This document shows positions 1 to 8,338 of a stretch of DNA of 57,715 nucleotides, in pieces. This DNA comes from Lentisphaeria bacterium UBA4640 (GTDB lineage: Bacteria > Verrucomicrobiota > Lentisphaeria > Victivallales > UBA1829), in assembly GCA_002405835.1 (NCBI GenBank), contig DHMO01000030.1, positions 153,647 to 211,361 on the forward strand. The letters are read 5' to 3'. Numbering within the stretch: the first letter of the stretch is position 1; the number at the start of each line of letters is the position of its first letter. The notes beneath the pieces are model-generated. The model had not been told where the DNA came from and searched no databases. It saw only the letters and a list, made by a program, of their open reading frames with translations. A program made the translations under genes and the position numbers.

Positions 1-150
1 CAGGATCAGCAGAATCAGCAAAATCAGCAGAATCAGGATAAACAGAACCAGCAGGACAAACAGAATCAGCAAAGTCAGCAGAATCAGCAGGACAGCCAGA
101 ACCAGCAAGAACAGCAAGGTCAGCAGAATCAGAATCAGCAGTCTGCACAG
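1..150 (+). repeat. Gln/Asn-rich tandem triplet tract
   Basis: The first 150 bases are almost entirely CAG/CAA (Gln) and AAT/AAC (Asn) codons with a few GAC, AAA and AGC. They are read in frame as the linker of the partial protein that ends at 654. The tract is a degenerate microsatellite-like coding repeat, so its length could vary by slippage. It continues upstream of the window. Confidence 0.75.
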
Positions 151-654
151 CAGATGACGGATCAGGCGAAGAAATCTGCGGAAGATCTGCAGAAAAAAGC
201 GCGGGAGATGGGACAGCAGAATCTTGCAAAGTCTGCCGAACAGGCGAAAAAAGAGCTCGAAAAAGCTCAGCAGGAACAGAAACAGGGCAAAGGTGAATCT
301 GCGGAGGAACACCTGAAAAAGGCGCTCGATGCACTCGGCGGCGAACAGTCCGGCAAGGACAAACAGGACAAGCAGCCGCAGGGACAGCAGAGCAAAAAAG
401 AGGGGGACGGCAAGGATCAGAAGCCTGAACCGCAGTCCGGGAAGGACGGTAAAGACGGGCAGAAGGATGACCGGAAAATCGAACAGCCCCAACCTCAGTC
501 TGCAGAGAAAAAGCCCGAAGAGGGCGATATCGACAAGACCCAGGCGGCTTCCGTCCTCGAAGATATGGCGAAGGATGAAAAGGATCTGCGCGACGCCATC
601 AAAGCGTTCCAGAAACAGCGCTATAAAAATGCCGCGCCCGCAAAAGACTGGTAA
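1..654 (+). CDS. C-terminal part of a BatB/BatC-like protein (partial)
   Basis: The frame is open from base 1 to the TAA at 652-654, so this is the 3' end of a gene that starts outside the window. The visible 217 residues are low complexity: a Gln/Asn tract, then Lys/Glu/Gln-rich coiled-coil-like sequence, then a helical tail ending in KDW. Bat (aerotolerance) proteins with von Willebrand and TPR domains often end in such a linker and tail. The next gene, 14 bases downstream, is clearly BatD-like. The von Willebrand/TPR part would lie upstream; I infer the family from context and tail, not from a visible domain. An internal ATG at 154 is unlikely to be the start, because the reading frame and composition continue straight through it. 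Confidence 0.6.
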   Translation, partial: QDQQNQQNQQNQDKQNQQDKQNQQSQQNQQDSQNQQEQQGQQNQNQQSAQQMTDQAKKSAEDLQKKAREMGQQNLAKSAEQAKKELEKAQQEQKQGKGESAEEHLKKALDALGGEQSGKDKQDKQPQGQQSKKEGDGKDQKPEPQSGKDGKDGQKDDRKIEQPQPQSAEKKPEEGDIDKTQAASVLEDMAKDEKDLRDAIKAFQKQRYKNAAPAKDW

Positions 655-668
655 AAGGAGAATTCATC

Positions 669-3203
669 ATGATACGGAAAAAAATACTCGCGGCCGCGCT
701 CGCTCTTCTTGCGGGCGTCTCCGCATGGGCGGCGGAAATCACCGCTCAGATAACCTCCGGCTCGGTCTACTCCGGGCTTCCGGCGGAATTTTCAATCACA
801 AACGCGGGAAGCTCCATGCCCCGGGCGGAACTGCCGCGCATCCCCGGGCTCCGCTGGATCGCTCAATCCAGCAGCCAGAGGATGCAGAACATCAACGGCC
901 GCACCTCCTATGTCGCGACGGCCGTCTATACTTTTATTGCGGAGAAGCCGGGCGATTACACCATTCCCGCACTGAAAGTCCGTGCAGGGAAGGAGACGCA
1001 TACGACAAAGCCCGTTTCGTTCAAAGTCACCGAGCCGCGCCTCACATCGTCAAGACGGACCGCCGGTGGAGAAACCGAGGCGGAAGAGGTGACACTGGAC
1101 AAGCTGCTCTTCTCCGAAATCTCTGTTCCGGAAGGAGCGCGCTCCTTCTACATGGGCGAAGAAATCCCCGTCGAAGTGAAGATTTACCAGGCGCGGAATC
1201 TGCGCTGTCAGCTCTCGTGGCCCGAAATCGCGGCGGATGCGAAATCGCAGATCCTGTTTCACGATTTCCGCACGCTGAATCCCGAGAATCCGAAATTCGA
1301 GCCGCTGCAGCGGGGTACCACGGAGATTGACGGGCGCGCATTCAATGTGTTCCTGTTCAAAACAGCGATCCGTCCGATTTCGTTCGGGCATCTGACCCTG
1401 ACGGCGGAGGCCGTTGTCGGCATCGAAACGCAGAGCCGCCGGAGAAGCGCATCACCGTTCGACGATTTCTTCGACGACCCGTTCTTCGGAGGTTCGCGCA
1501 CGGTCCGTCACACGCTCCGCGCCGCTCTGCCGCCGCTTGAAATCAAAGCCCTGCCGCCGCGTACCGGCGATGCGCAGTTCCTCGGACTTGTCGGCAAGTG
1601 GAAGATCGAAACGTCGCTCTCCTCCGCAGAAGGGAAAGTCGGCGAAGCGGTGACCCTTTCCGTGAATCTGCGGGGAGATGGCGCTCTGGAAACGCTGAAA
1701 GCTCCCGAGCTTGAACTTCCCGGCTTCCGTGTCTATTCGCCGGAAATCGAAAAGCATCCCGCTTCCGGAACCGCACGCATCAAGTACATTCTCATTCCGA
1801 CCCGCGAGGGAACGGAGGAAATCCGTCTGAAATTCAGCACCTTTGATCCGGCTTCGGGAAAATATGAGGAAGCGGCTTCCGCGCACGCGGTCAAAGTTGC
1901 GCCTTCCGCCGCGGTCTTCAGCGGCAACAGCGGACCGCGTGTGATCGACGCCGCCGGAACCGCCGCCGAACCCGTCGCACCGCAGGAGAAACGCACCCCC
2001 GCGGGAGTGCTCTATCTGAAACGCGCTCCGTTTGCCGAAATTCCTGTCCCGCTGTGGCGCAATGCGCTGCTTCCGGGCGGAATTCTGCTTTTGCTTGCGC
2101 TCGCTTTCTGGATCGGAGTTGAACTCTGGAATCTGCACCGCAAAGCGCGTGAAAACGATCCCGGACTCCGCCGCCGCAGAGACGCCGCCGGACGCAAGAG
2201 CAGTCTCATGAACCGCCTGAACGCCCTCCCGCCCGACCGGATTCCGGAACTTGATGCGGAGATCGCGGCGTATGTCAACGATGCGCTCAACCTTCCGCCC
2301 GGCTCCAGCCTCGGTGAAAGCGCGGACATTGCGGAACAGGAGGATAAAGAGCTCGCCTCCGTCCTCCGCACGCTCTCCGACTCCTCGTGGTCCGGCGGAA
2401 ACGCCGCGCTCACCGCAGAGTTCAAAACAACTCTCCTGCGAAAACTTTCCAGACTCGTCTGCGTGCTTCTGATGTTTGGGGCGTTCACCCTTTCCGCCGC
2501 ACCCGCACCGCAGAAGATCACAACGCCCGAAGCCGCAATGACCGCTTATGACGAAGGACATTTTGCGGAGGCGGAAGCGTATTACAAATCTCTGATGCGT
2601 TCCACTGCACCCTCGGCGGAGCTCTTCTACAACATCGGAAACTGTCTCTACCAGCAGGGAAGATACGCGCCTGCACTGGCATATTACGAAAGCGCCCTGC
2701 GTCTTGCTCCGCGTGATTCGGACGTTCTGGAAAATCTGAATCTTACACGCCGCAAACTTGCGCTTCCGGAGCGTCACACTCTGGAAAGCCCGGCGGAGGC
2801 TCTGCCGTATCTGCGTGATTCGCTCCGTCCGGATGAGTGGATGTTTCTGGTCATGGCGGGCGCAGCTCTGCTGTTCGTCGCGCTCGGACTGCGCCGTTTC
2901 GTGAAAGCTCCGGTATGGGGAACTCTGCTTGCAATCGGCGCGCTGGCGGCGGCCGTTTCGTTCACGGCGCTGCTCGCGCAGAATCTGACGTCGTATGACT
3001 CGGATACAGCCGTGCTCCTGACGCGCAACGCTCCGCTCCACGCTTTGCCGTCCGACAAGTCGCCGCGTCTCAATGACATCACTCTTCAGCCCGGCGAGGA
3101 AGTGGATATCGTGGAGACCCGTCAGGACTGGGCGCGCATCCGCTCCGGCGCCGCCGAAGGCTGGATCCGCAAAGAGAACATCCGCCGTCTCTGGGATTTC
3201 TGA
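669..3203 (+). CDS. BatD-BatE fusion protein (oxygen-tolerance family with TPR and SH3)
   Basis: An 844-residue envelope protein with an AAGGAG ribosome site just before the ATG. Residues 1-22 are a signal peptide. Residues 23-460 are BatD-type beta-sandwich repeats, and about 467-487 is a membrane segment. The cytoplasm-facing stretch ends near 594. Residues about 595-611 then look like a second signal peptide (hydrophobic run followed by SAAPAP). After that come TPR units (620-700), two membrane segments (about 724-741 and 748-770) and a bacterial SH3 domain (about 776-840). In other bacteria BatD and BatE (TPR plus SH3) are separate genes, so this reads as an in-frame fusion that kept the BatE signal sequence. 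Bat proteins are linked to stress tolerance; the exact mechanism is not established. Confidence 0.85.
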   Translation: MIRKKILAAALALLAGVSAWAAEITAQITSGSVYSGLPAEFSITNAGSSMPRAELPRIPGLRWIAQSSSQRMQNINGRTSYVATAVYTFIAEKPGDYTIPALKVRAGKETHTTKPVSFKVTEPRLTSSRRTAGGETEAEEVTLDKLLFSEISVPEGARSFYMGEEIPVEVKIYQARNLRCQLSWPEIAADAKSQILFHDFRTLNPENPKFEPLQRGTTEIDGRAFNVFLFKTAIRPISFGHLTLTAEAVVGIETQSRRRSASPFDDFFDDPFFGGSRTVRHTLRAALPPLEIKALPPRTGDAQFLGLVGKWKIETSLSSAEGKVGEAVTLSVNLRGDGALETLKAPELELPGFRVYSPEIEKHPASGTARIKYILIPTREGTEEIRLKFSTFDPASGKYEEAASAHAVKVAPSAAVFSGNSGPRVIDAAGTAAEPVAPQEKRTPAGVLYLKRAPFAEIPVPLWRNALLPGGILLLLALAFWIGVELWNLHRKARENDPGLRRRRDAAGRKSSLMNRLNALPPDRIPELDAEIAAYVNDALNLPPGSSLGESADIAEQEDKELASVLRTLSDSSWSGGNAALTAEFKTTLLRKLSRLVCVLLMFGAFTLSAAPAPQKITTPEAAMTAYDEGHFAEAEAYYKSLMRSTAPSAELFYNIGNCLYQQGRYAPALAYYESALRLAPRDSDVLENLNLTRRKLALPERHTLESPAEALPYLRDSLRPDEWMFLVMAGAALLFVALGLRRFVKAPVWGTLLAIGALAAAVSFTALLAQNLTSYDSDTAVLLTRNAPLHALPSDKSPRLNDITLQPGEEVDIVETRQDWARIRSGAAEGWIRKENIRRLWDF

Positions 3204-3216
3204 GAAAGGGTGCGCC

Positions 3217-4149
3217 ATGTCCAACCTGCCCGCCTACATGCTGATCCGCCAGTATGTCATCGAAATGGTTTTTTCCAGGCAGAACCGTTCCAAACCGCTG
3301 CCGACGGAGCGCGAACTCTGTGCGCGTTTTCAGGTCAGCCGCACCGTGGTGCGCATGGCGCTTGATGATCTGCGTCACGACGGGTTTCTCGAGGCGCGGG
3401 CGCGGCATGGACTTTTCATCGCGCCGGACTGCGAAATTCCAAGCAGCAGCCGTTTCCCGAAACTCCTGCTGCTCGCAGGCGACGGACGCTACATCTTCCT
3501 TGACAATGCGCTCTTTGAAATTCACGCGTGGCTGTTCGACGCCTTCAAAGCTCTGCCGTTCCGCCTGAGTCCCGTCACGTTCAATGCAGGATGTCCGCCC
3601 GATGAGGAACTGCTGTTCCAGTCCGCCTCCGGCATTCTCTGGCTCGACCCGATGGAATCCGTCATGCCGTCGATCCGGAAACTGCGCGAAAAACTCCCCG
3701 TCGTCATCCTCTTCGGTGATGATCCGGCGGATCCGGATTCCGTCTGCTTCGATTATGCTTCCGCCGGACGGCAGGCCGCCCTCTGGTTCCAGTCGCGCGG
3801 GCTCAAGCCGCACCTGATCGGTTCCAGCCGCGGACACCGCCGTCTCGGATTCCGCAAAGGCTGGTTTTCGCTCTTCCCCGACACGCCGGAGCGTGAAGTT
3901 CCGCTTCCGCAATGCTCTCCCGAACACATCGATTCCCTGTTCCGCAGCACTGTGCCGGAAGGAATTTTCACCTTCAGCTCCGAACTCCCGATCCTCGCGG
4001 AGTCAATCCGCAAATCCGGCTGGAACGGTCCTGTTCTCACCGACAGCATTCCCGGTCCTTCCGACTATCCCGTCGCGGAGAAGATTGATCTCTATACACG
4101 CGACCTTGTGGAATGTGCCGTCCGGAAAATAACCGCCGCCGTGCGCTGA
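3217..4149 (+). CDS. GntR-type HTH regulator with LacI-like sensor domain
   Basis: A 310-residue one-component regulator. Residues about 5-70 form a GntR winged helix (PTERELCARF, then SRTVVRMALDDLRHDG, then the wing). The remainder resembles the periplasmic-binding-protein type 1 fold of LacI regulators, the same architecture as AraR of Bacillus. I chose the ATG at 3217, 13 bases after the batD stop, because the HTH begins immediately after it; the open frame runs further upstream only as a shadow inside batD. It probably senses a sugar and controls the GH2 gene 78 bases downstream. The ligand is unknown. Confidence 0.8.
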   Translation: MSNLPAYMLIRQYVIEMVFSRQNRSKPLPTERELCARFQVSRTVVRMALDDLRHDGFLEARARHGLFIAPDCEIPSSSRFPKLLLLAGDGRYIFLDNALFEIHAWLFDAFKALPFRLSPVTFNAGCPPDEELLFQSASGILWLDPMESVMPSIRKLREKLPVVILFGDDPADPDSVCFDYASAGRQAALWFQSRGLKPHLIGSSRGHRRLGFRKGWFSLFPDTPEREVPLPQCSPEHIDSLFRSTVPEGIFTFSSELPILAESIRKSGWNGPVLTDSIPGPSDYPVAEKIDLYTRDLVECAVRKITAAVR

Positions 4150-4155
4150 TTCCGC

Positions 4156-4183
4156 TTGCATTTTCCCGTTTCCGGTGTAATGT
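4156..4183 (+). promoter_or_regulatory. possible promoter of the GH2 gene
   Basis: TTGCAT at 4156-4161, 16 bases, then TAATGT at 4178-4183. The -35 fits and the -10 is weak. It lies between the regulator stop and the GH2 start, where an operator for the upstream GntR/LacI hybrid would be expected. Confidence 0.35.
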
Positions 4184-4227
4184 ACTCTTTGCTGGTATTT
4201 TTTTGAAACCAAAAACAAGGAGCGGCC

Positions 4228-6930
4228 ATGAAGGAGCTTTTTTACGATTCCACACTTCAGAAGTTCAACAGCGGCTGGGAGTTTCTCTCTCCCTCCGGAG
4301 AGAAAAGCGCGGTGGAACTGCCGCACGGCTGGAACACAATCGGCTGGAGCTATGAGTCCGATCAGAACCTCGCGCCGTCCGGAACAGGCGTTTACACGAA
4401 AAAGGCGGGCGATGAACTCAGAAGCGGTGACGTTCTGAAGTTTGAAGGAGTTTCCGCCCAGGCAAAAGTTTTTCTCGACGGAACGCTCCTTGCCGAGAAC
4501 AAGGGGGCGCACCGGGCGTTCGAAGTCGAGCTCCCCGCTCTCACTCCGGAAAGTGAACTGCGTATTGAAGTGACCGACAAGGAATCCATGGCTCCGCTCG
4601 CGGAAGGTCAGGACCCCGATTTTGCGCAGAGTCCGCGTTACGCTCTCTGGCCCGTCGCCAAAGGTTCGAGCCTGAAAGCGGGCGGAATCTGGCGTGACGT
4701 CTGGCGCGCGCGCCGTCCCTCCACCTGGCTCGCAACACCCGAAGTCCGCCCCTCCGGAACCGCGTTTTATGCAGATTTTGAACTCAACGGAAACACGGAG
4801 AACTTTTCCATCCGCTGCACGCTTTCCGATGACAGCTCCTCCGTTTCCGCAACCGTCCCCGCCGCGCGGAAAACGCTCCGTCTGGAACCGGAAAATCCGG
4901 TCCTTTCATGGCCGCTTCATCCGCATCTCTACCAGTGGAAGAACGAGCTGCTGAACGCCGCCGGCGAAGTTGTCCAGACCATCATCCAGCCGGTCATGCT
5001 CATGCGCCTTGAAGTCCGCGACAGCGGGTTCCGTCTGAACGGAAAACCCTACTTTCTGCGCGGACAGAACGGGTTTGCTCACTGCAATGTGCACTACGAC
5101 CGCGAATACATCGAACAGTACGTTTTCGCGTACCGCGCGCAGGGCGTCGAGATCAGCCGCTTCCACACCGAGCCTCCCGCGCATGCCTGGCTCGACGAAT
5201 GCGACCGGCAGGGAATCATGGTGATTCTCGAAATGCCGATTCACGGGTCTTACGCCTGTTACTCTTTCGGATCCAAAGAGTTTGAAAACAACGAGCTCCC
5301 GGAAATTCTTTCCATCGTCAAAGAATACCGCCGCCATCCCTCCGTTGCAATCTGGAGCATGGGCAATGAACTCATCGTCGCCTGCGAACGTGACCGCGGG
5401 CTCATGAAACCGCTCTTCAAGATTCTCGACCGCTGGATCGGCGAGGTCCGCAAGCTCGACGAACGCCCCGTCATCTCCAACTCCAACGGCGACGGCGCAA
5501 ACCTCACCCGACAGAGCGTCGGCGACATCGACGACGTCCACCAGTACGGCGGCTGGTACACCGAAAACATCCGCGACCTCCGCCATTTCGGCGAATACAC
5601 GCGCAAAAACGATATGCTTTTCCAGCCCTGCATCTCGACCGAAAGCATCGCGGGTTACACGAACGACAAAGGTGAATTCTTCTGCAAACATTCCGATGTC
5701 CGCCAGCAGAAAATTGTCGCTCTCCGGTTCGGGAAAATCACCGATCTGGCGCGACAGGCGCAGGAGTACCAGTCCTTCCTCCTCAAGGAATACAGTGAGG
5801 CAATGTGGCGTCTTCGCAATCCCGAAAGCTCCTTTTCCGGCTACATCCCGTTCGGTCAGTACACCTGGTTCCGTAAACCGTTCGGCAAGGGAAAGGATGC
5901 GCTTGTGCCGAAGATGATCTGGGATACCTACCGTCAGGTGCTCGGTCCCGTCCATGTCCAGCTTGAATGTTTCAGCCGCCACGTTTTCGCCGGAAACACG
6001 CTGAAAGCAGCCCTCCGTGTCTATCATGAGAATATTCACCTGCCGGAAACATGCGCCTTCAATGTCCGGATCACCTGTGAAGGCAAGGTTCTGACCGAAC
6101 GCGCATACACCATCCGCTACCATGAAAGCATCGCGGAGAAGCTCGAACTTCCGCTTCCGTTCGCCAATGGACCGCATACGCTCAGCCTGGAAGTCTCTGC
6201 GGACGGTAAAACCGTTGCGGAAAACACGCTTGCCGTGCGAATCTATCCGGCAGTCTCCTTTGCGGATTCCAACCGCCGCCGCGTATTTTATGATCCGGAC
6301 AACCGCCTTGCCGCGATTTCCGGCGAGCGCATCGACGATCCGGCCGAAATTGTGAATTACGATCCGGCGTCGACATGTCTGATTGCCGGCCCTTACGCGC
6401 TCGGCGCCGATGCCCGCCGTGCAGCGCCAGCAGTCGGTGAATGGCTGCGGCGCGGCGGCCACGCTGTTGTTCTTGAACAGAATCCCGGCACGCAGGGTGC
6501 GGATAACATTTTCGATACCGGACTCGGAACCGTGAAGGCATGTCAGCCGCAGTGGTCCCGCTGGGCGATGAATCTCGTCAAACACGCCGACCGCGCGGAT
6601 CTCACCGCCGCGGGACATCCGTTTTTCGACGGCGTGAGCGAATCCGATCTTTCGTGGTGGAATCCGGAAACGTTCGTCGCGCACAGTTACCTGATCCGCG
6701 GCGGCGACGATTCCCGTGATGTGATTCTTTCGCGCATTGGAAATGGACTTGAGGAGAACGAGCTTATGCCTGTTGAATACGAATTCCGGGATTCAGGCTA
6801 CAGCATCATCGCTCTGGAGCGTCCGTTCGTCGCGGGACGGATCATTGTCTCTTCGCTTTTGCTCGGTTCGCTCTGGCAGATTGAGCCTGTTGCCGCGCAT
6901 CTTCTGAACAATCTGTTGAAGATGGAGTGA
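4228..6930 (+). CDS. glycoside hydrolase family 2 protein (beta-galactosidase/glucuronidase/mannosidase type)
   Basis: A 900-residue enzyme with the GH2 order: a jelly-roll sugar-binding domain (about 1-170), an immunoglobulin-like domain (about 170-260), then a TIM barrel (about 265-575). The acid/base is Glu381 in MGNE and the likely nucleophile is Glu472 in STES. A C-terminal region of about 300 residues with no clear assignment follows. There is no signal peptide, so it should act in the cytoplasm on imported oligosaccharides. AAGGAG precedes the ATG. The adjacent GntR/LacI hybrid is the obvious regulator. Substrate cannot be read from sequence alone; family membership is secure. Confidence 0.88.
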   Translation: MKELFYDSTLQKFNSGWEFLSPSGEKSAVELPHGWNTIGWSYESDQNLAPSGTGVYTKKAGDELRSGDVLKFEGVSAQAKVFLDGTLLAENKGAHRAFEVELPALTPESELRIEVTDKESMAPLAEGQDPDFAQSPRYALWPVAKGSSLKAGGIWRDVWRARRPSTWLATPEVRPSGTAFYADFELNGNTENFSIRCTLSDDSSSVSATVPAARKTLRLEPENPVLSWPLHPHLYQWKNELLNAAGEVVQTIIQPVMLMRLEVRDSGFRLNGKPYFLRGQNGFAHCNVHYDREYIEQYVFAYRAQGVEISRFHTEPPAHAWLDECDRQGIMVILEMPIHGSYACYSFGSKEFENNELPEILSIVKEYRRHPSVAIWSMGNELIVACERDRGLMKPLFKILDRWIGEVRKLDERPVISNSNGDGANLTRQSVGDIDDVHQYGGWYTENIRDLRHFGEYTRKNDMLFQPCISTESIAGYTNDKGEFFCKHSDVRQQKIVALRFGKITDLARQAQEYQSFLLKEYSEAMWRLRNPESSFSGYIPFGQYTWFRKPFGKGKDALVPKMIWDTYRQVLGPVHVQLECFSRHVFAGNTLKAALRVYHENIHLPETCAFNVRITCEGKVLTERAYTIRYHESIAEKLELPLPFANGPHTLSLEVSADGKTVAENTLAVRIYPAVSFADSNRRRVFYDPDNRLAAISGERIDDPAEIVNYDPASTCLIAGPYALGADARRAAPAVGEWLRRGGHAVVLEQNPGTQGADNIFDTGLGTVKACQPQWSRWAMNLVKHADRADLTAAGHPFFDGVSESDLSWWNPETFVAHSYLIRGGDDSRDVILSRIGNGLEENELMPVEYEFRDSGYSIIALERPFVAGRIIVSSLLLGSLWQIEPVAAHLLNNLLKME

Positions 6931-6956
6931 AAAATTGCAGTATTTTTGCAATTTTT
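6931..6956 (+). terminator. rho-independent terminator after the GH2 gene
   Basis: AAAATTGCA and TGCAATTTT form a perfect 9-bp stem around a short loop. The stem starts directly after the stop codon and the 3' arm runs into a T tract. Confidence 0.7.
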
Positions 6957-6958
6957 GC

Positions 6959-6986
6959 TTGACAAATGTCCAGGCTGTGCTATATT
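6959..6986 (+). promoter_or_regulatory. promoter of tRNA-Met
   Basis: TTGACA at 6959-6964, a 16-base spacer ending in TGTGC, and TATATT at 6981-6986. This is a consensus -35 with an extended -10, about 30 bases before the tRNA. Confidence 0.85.
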
Positions 6987-7016
6987 ACTCTATACTTTGA
7001 AAAAAGTATTTATTAT

Positions 7017-7091
7017 TGCGGGGTAGAGCAGTGGTAGCTTGTCAGGCTCATAACCTGAAGGTCGTAGGTTCAATTCCTACCCCCGCTACCA
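7017..7091 (+). tRNA. initiator-type tRNA-Met (anticodon CAU)
   Basis: A 75-nt cloverleaf with encoded CCA. Anticodon loop is CTCATAA. It resembles bacterial initiator rather than elongator tRNA. Base 1 (T7017) and base 72 are an unpaired U-U, like the C-A mismatch that marks initiators, and the D stem has A11-U24, another initiator trait. The anticodon stem is TCAGG/CCTGA, so the usual three G-C pairs are reduced to A-U, G-C, G-C. The D loop (7 nt) is two bases shorter than in E. coli. The decayed mobile element begins right after it. Confidence 0.9.
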
Positions 7092-7207
7092 ATTTTGTGT
7101 AACTTTTGTGAGGCGTAGCCGCTGATTGACCTCCCAGTCGTTCTAATTAGTGCATAGCTGTTCCATGTCGTACAGTCCTTGCACAGAACCTTAAGAGGAG
7201 TCACACA

Positions 7208-7489
7208 ATGGCTATTCTCCTGCGTGGTCGCAAGTACCACTACCGCTTCCGCCAAGACGGAAAAAACTACTCCGGCGCATGCCTTGGCTGCGAGGTCCCG
7301 CCGGACGCCTCACCTAAAATCATCGCATCAATCGAGAAGAAAGCTCTCGAGTATGAAGCCGCAGTTCTTTCTCTGCCCGATTCAGAAAAAAATTCAGATT
7401 TTCAGATCCGGGCAAAACTGCATTCCTTGATAGACACAATGTCAATTGAGAAAGTCAAGGAAATCCTGAATCAGCTCCAGCCGGTCTGA
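7208..7489 (+). CDS. small protein resembling the N-terminal domain of a tyrosine integrase
   Basis: A 93-residue protein with a good AAGAGGAG ribosome site. Its first 25 residues (RGRKYHYRFRQDGKNYSG) match the arm-type DNA-binding start common in tyrosine recombinases. The rest is a short helical tail, and no catalytic domain with its Arg/His/Arg/Tyr residues follows. Given its position just after a tRNA, I read it as a truncated integrase or a stand-alone arm-binding protein. The stop lies in a 9-bp hairpin (7478-7500) that lacks a T tract. Confidence 0.55.
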   Translation: MAILLRGRKYHYRFRQDGKNYSGACLGCEVPPDASPKIIASIEKKALEYEAAVLSLPDSEKNSDFQIRAKLHSLIDTMSIEKVKEILNQLQPV

Positions 7490-7504
7490 TTGACCGGTTG
7501 GCTC

Positions 7505-7843
7505 CTACCTCCCCAGCTTCTCCATCACCGCTTTCGCCTCCGCGTCGCTGCCCGCCGTGAAGTCCCACTCCACGATCTCCTCTTCCGTCCCGAACAGACT
7601 CTTCGTTTTCGTCGACTTGAAATAGCCCGTCGTCGGAACCTTCTGATCCGACGGTATCCCCACGCGGCGCGATTTGTACGTCACGCGCCCGATGATCAAA
7701 CGCCCCTGCGGCGTCCCCGTTTCGGCGTTCGACGCTTCCACGTCTCCGACCATCACATACCCGTCCAGATTCAGATTCTTCCCCGATGCGCTCTGCGTCA
7801 TCGCTTTTGTGGTGGAATTGCACCCGGTCAGCAGAAGTCCGCC
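7505..7843 (-). pseudogene. 5'-truncated lipoprotein gene
   Basis: Reading leftward, the frame enters at a lipobox-like LLLTGC and continues for about 105 residues to a TAG at 7505-7507 as a plausible small secreted lipoprotein. Upstream of the lipobox there is no hydrophobic signal segment or start with a ribosome site. Instead the sequence overlaps, in another frame, the end of the gene at 7828-8133. The signal peptide seems to have been lost at a deletion junction near 7840. Function unknown. Confidence 0.55.
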
Positions 7844-8133
7844 TTGATCGCCTCGAACCGCGCCGCCAATTCGTTGACCGCGCCCGCGCTTTTCGGGAAT
7901 GCCGACCGCACAGCCTGACGGTGCGCCTCCCACACAAAGTCATCGCGCAACTCCGCCTGCATCTCCTGCGATCCGTAGAAATATTTCCGGATCGCCGCAT
8001 AGCTCGCCAGCGCAAACGCCTCCGCGTCCGCAAGGTTCTGACCCGTAAACGGAACCGGAACCTCAAAGTATCTGTAGACCGTCCCGCCCTCGCGCTCCTC
8101 CTGACGCACGAACGCCGGATAGTAAACCGTCAT
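7828..8133 (-). pseudogene. 3'-truncated phage-like protein of unknown function
   Basis: The coding frame from the ATG at 8133 (GGGAGGGG just upstream) gives about 100 residues of ordinary-looking, mostly helical protein, then runs into C-stop exactly where the lipoprotein fragment begins in another frame. The frame is open upstream to 8250, but that part is Arg/Pro-rich and not convincing. I recognise no domain; prophage neighbours are the only hint. The overlap of two unrelated reading frames suggests a deletion that joined two genes. Confidence 0.4.
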
Positions 8134-8162
8134 CCCCTCCCTGCGCAGAACCGGCGCAGTGT

Positions 8163-8261
8163 CGGACTCAGACTCTCCGTGACGCCATCTCCCGCATGTT
8201 CGAGGGAATGGAAGCCGCCTCCCGCCTTGAAGAGGAAATGGAAAAGGCAAAAGCCATCTGA
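8163..8261 (+). pseudogene. C-terminal fragment of a coding sequence
   Basis: An amphipathic, coiled-coil-like peptide (LRDAISRMFEGMEAASRL, then Glu/Lys-rich) is read on the plus strand to a TGA at 8259-8261, with no start or ribosome site of its own. It lies at the upstream edge of the minus-strand fragment, so another junction near 8160 is likely. Weak evidence, recorded because it fits the pattern of joined gene remnants. Confidence 0.3.
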
Positions 8262-8279
8262 GTAACAGCAGCCCGCGGT

Positions 8280-8308
8280 TTGCAATCCGGCAAATCGCGG
8301 GCTATATT
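8280..8308 (+). promoter_or_regulatory. promoter of the small-protein operon
   Basis: TTGCAA (8280-8285), 17 bases, TATATT (8303-8308). A 14-bp inverted repeat (8270-8283 with 8290-8303, one G-T) covers the -35 and spacer. It could be the old terminator of the fragment before it, or an operator. Confidence 0.6.
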
Positions 8309-8338
8309 ACACAAAAATAAACAAACTGGGATTCGATT

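Noticed and set aside
1452..3224. Antisense open frame of 590 codons opposite the BatD-BatE fusion
   Set aside because: Shadow frame; no ribosome site, no recognisable domain, and the sense strand is clearly coding.
4906..6684. Antisense frame of 592 codons opposite the GH2 gene
   Set aside because: Shadow of a GC-rich coding sequence with confirmed GH2 motifs on the plus strand.
7505..7933. Treating the whole frame as an intact lipoprotein gene
   Set aside because: The part upstream of the lipobox is not a signal peptide and overlaps another coding frame.
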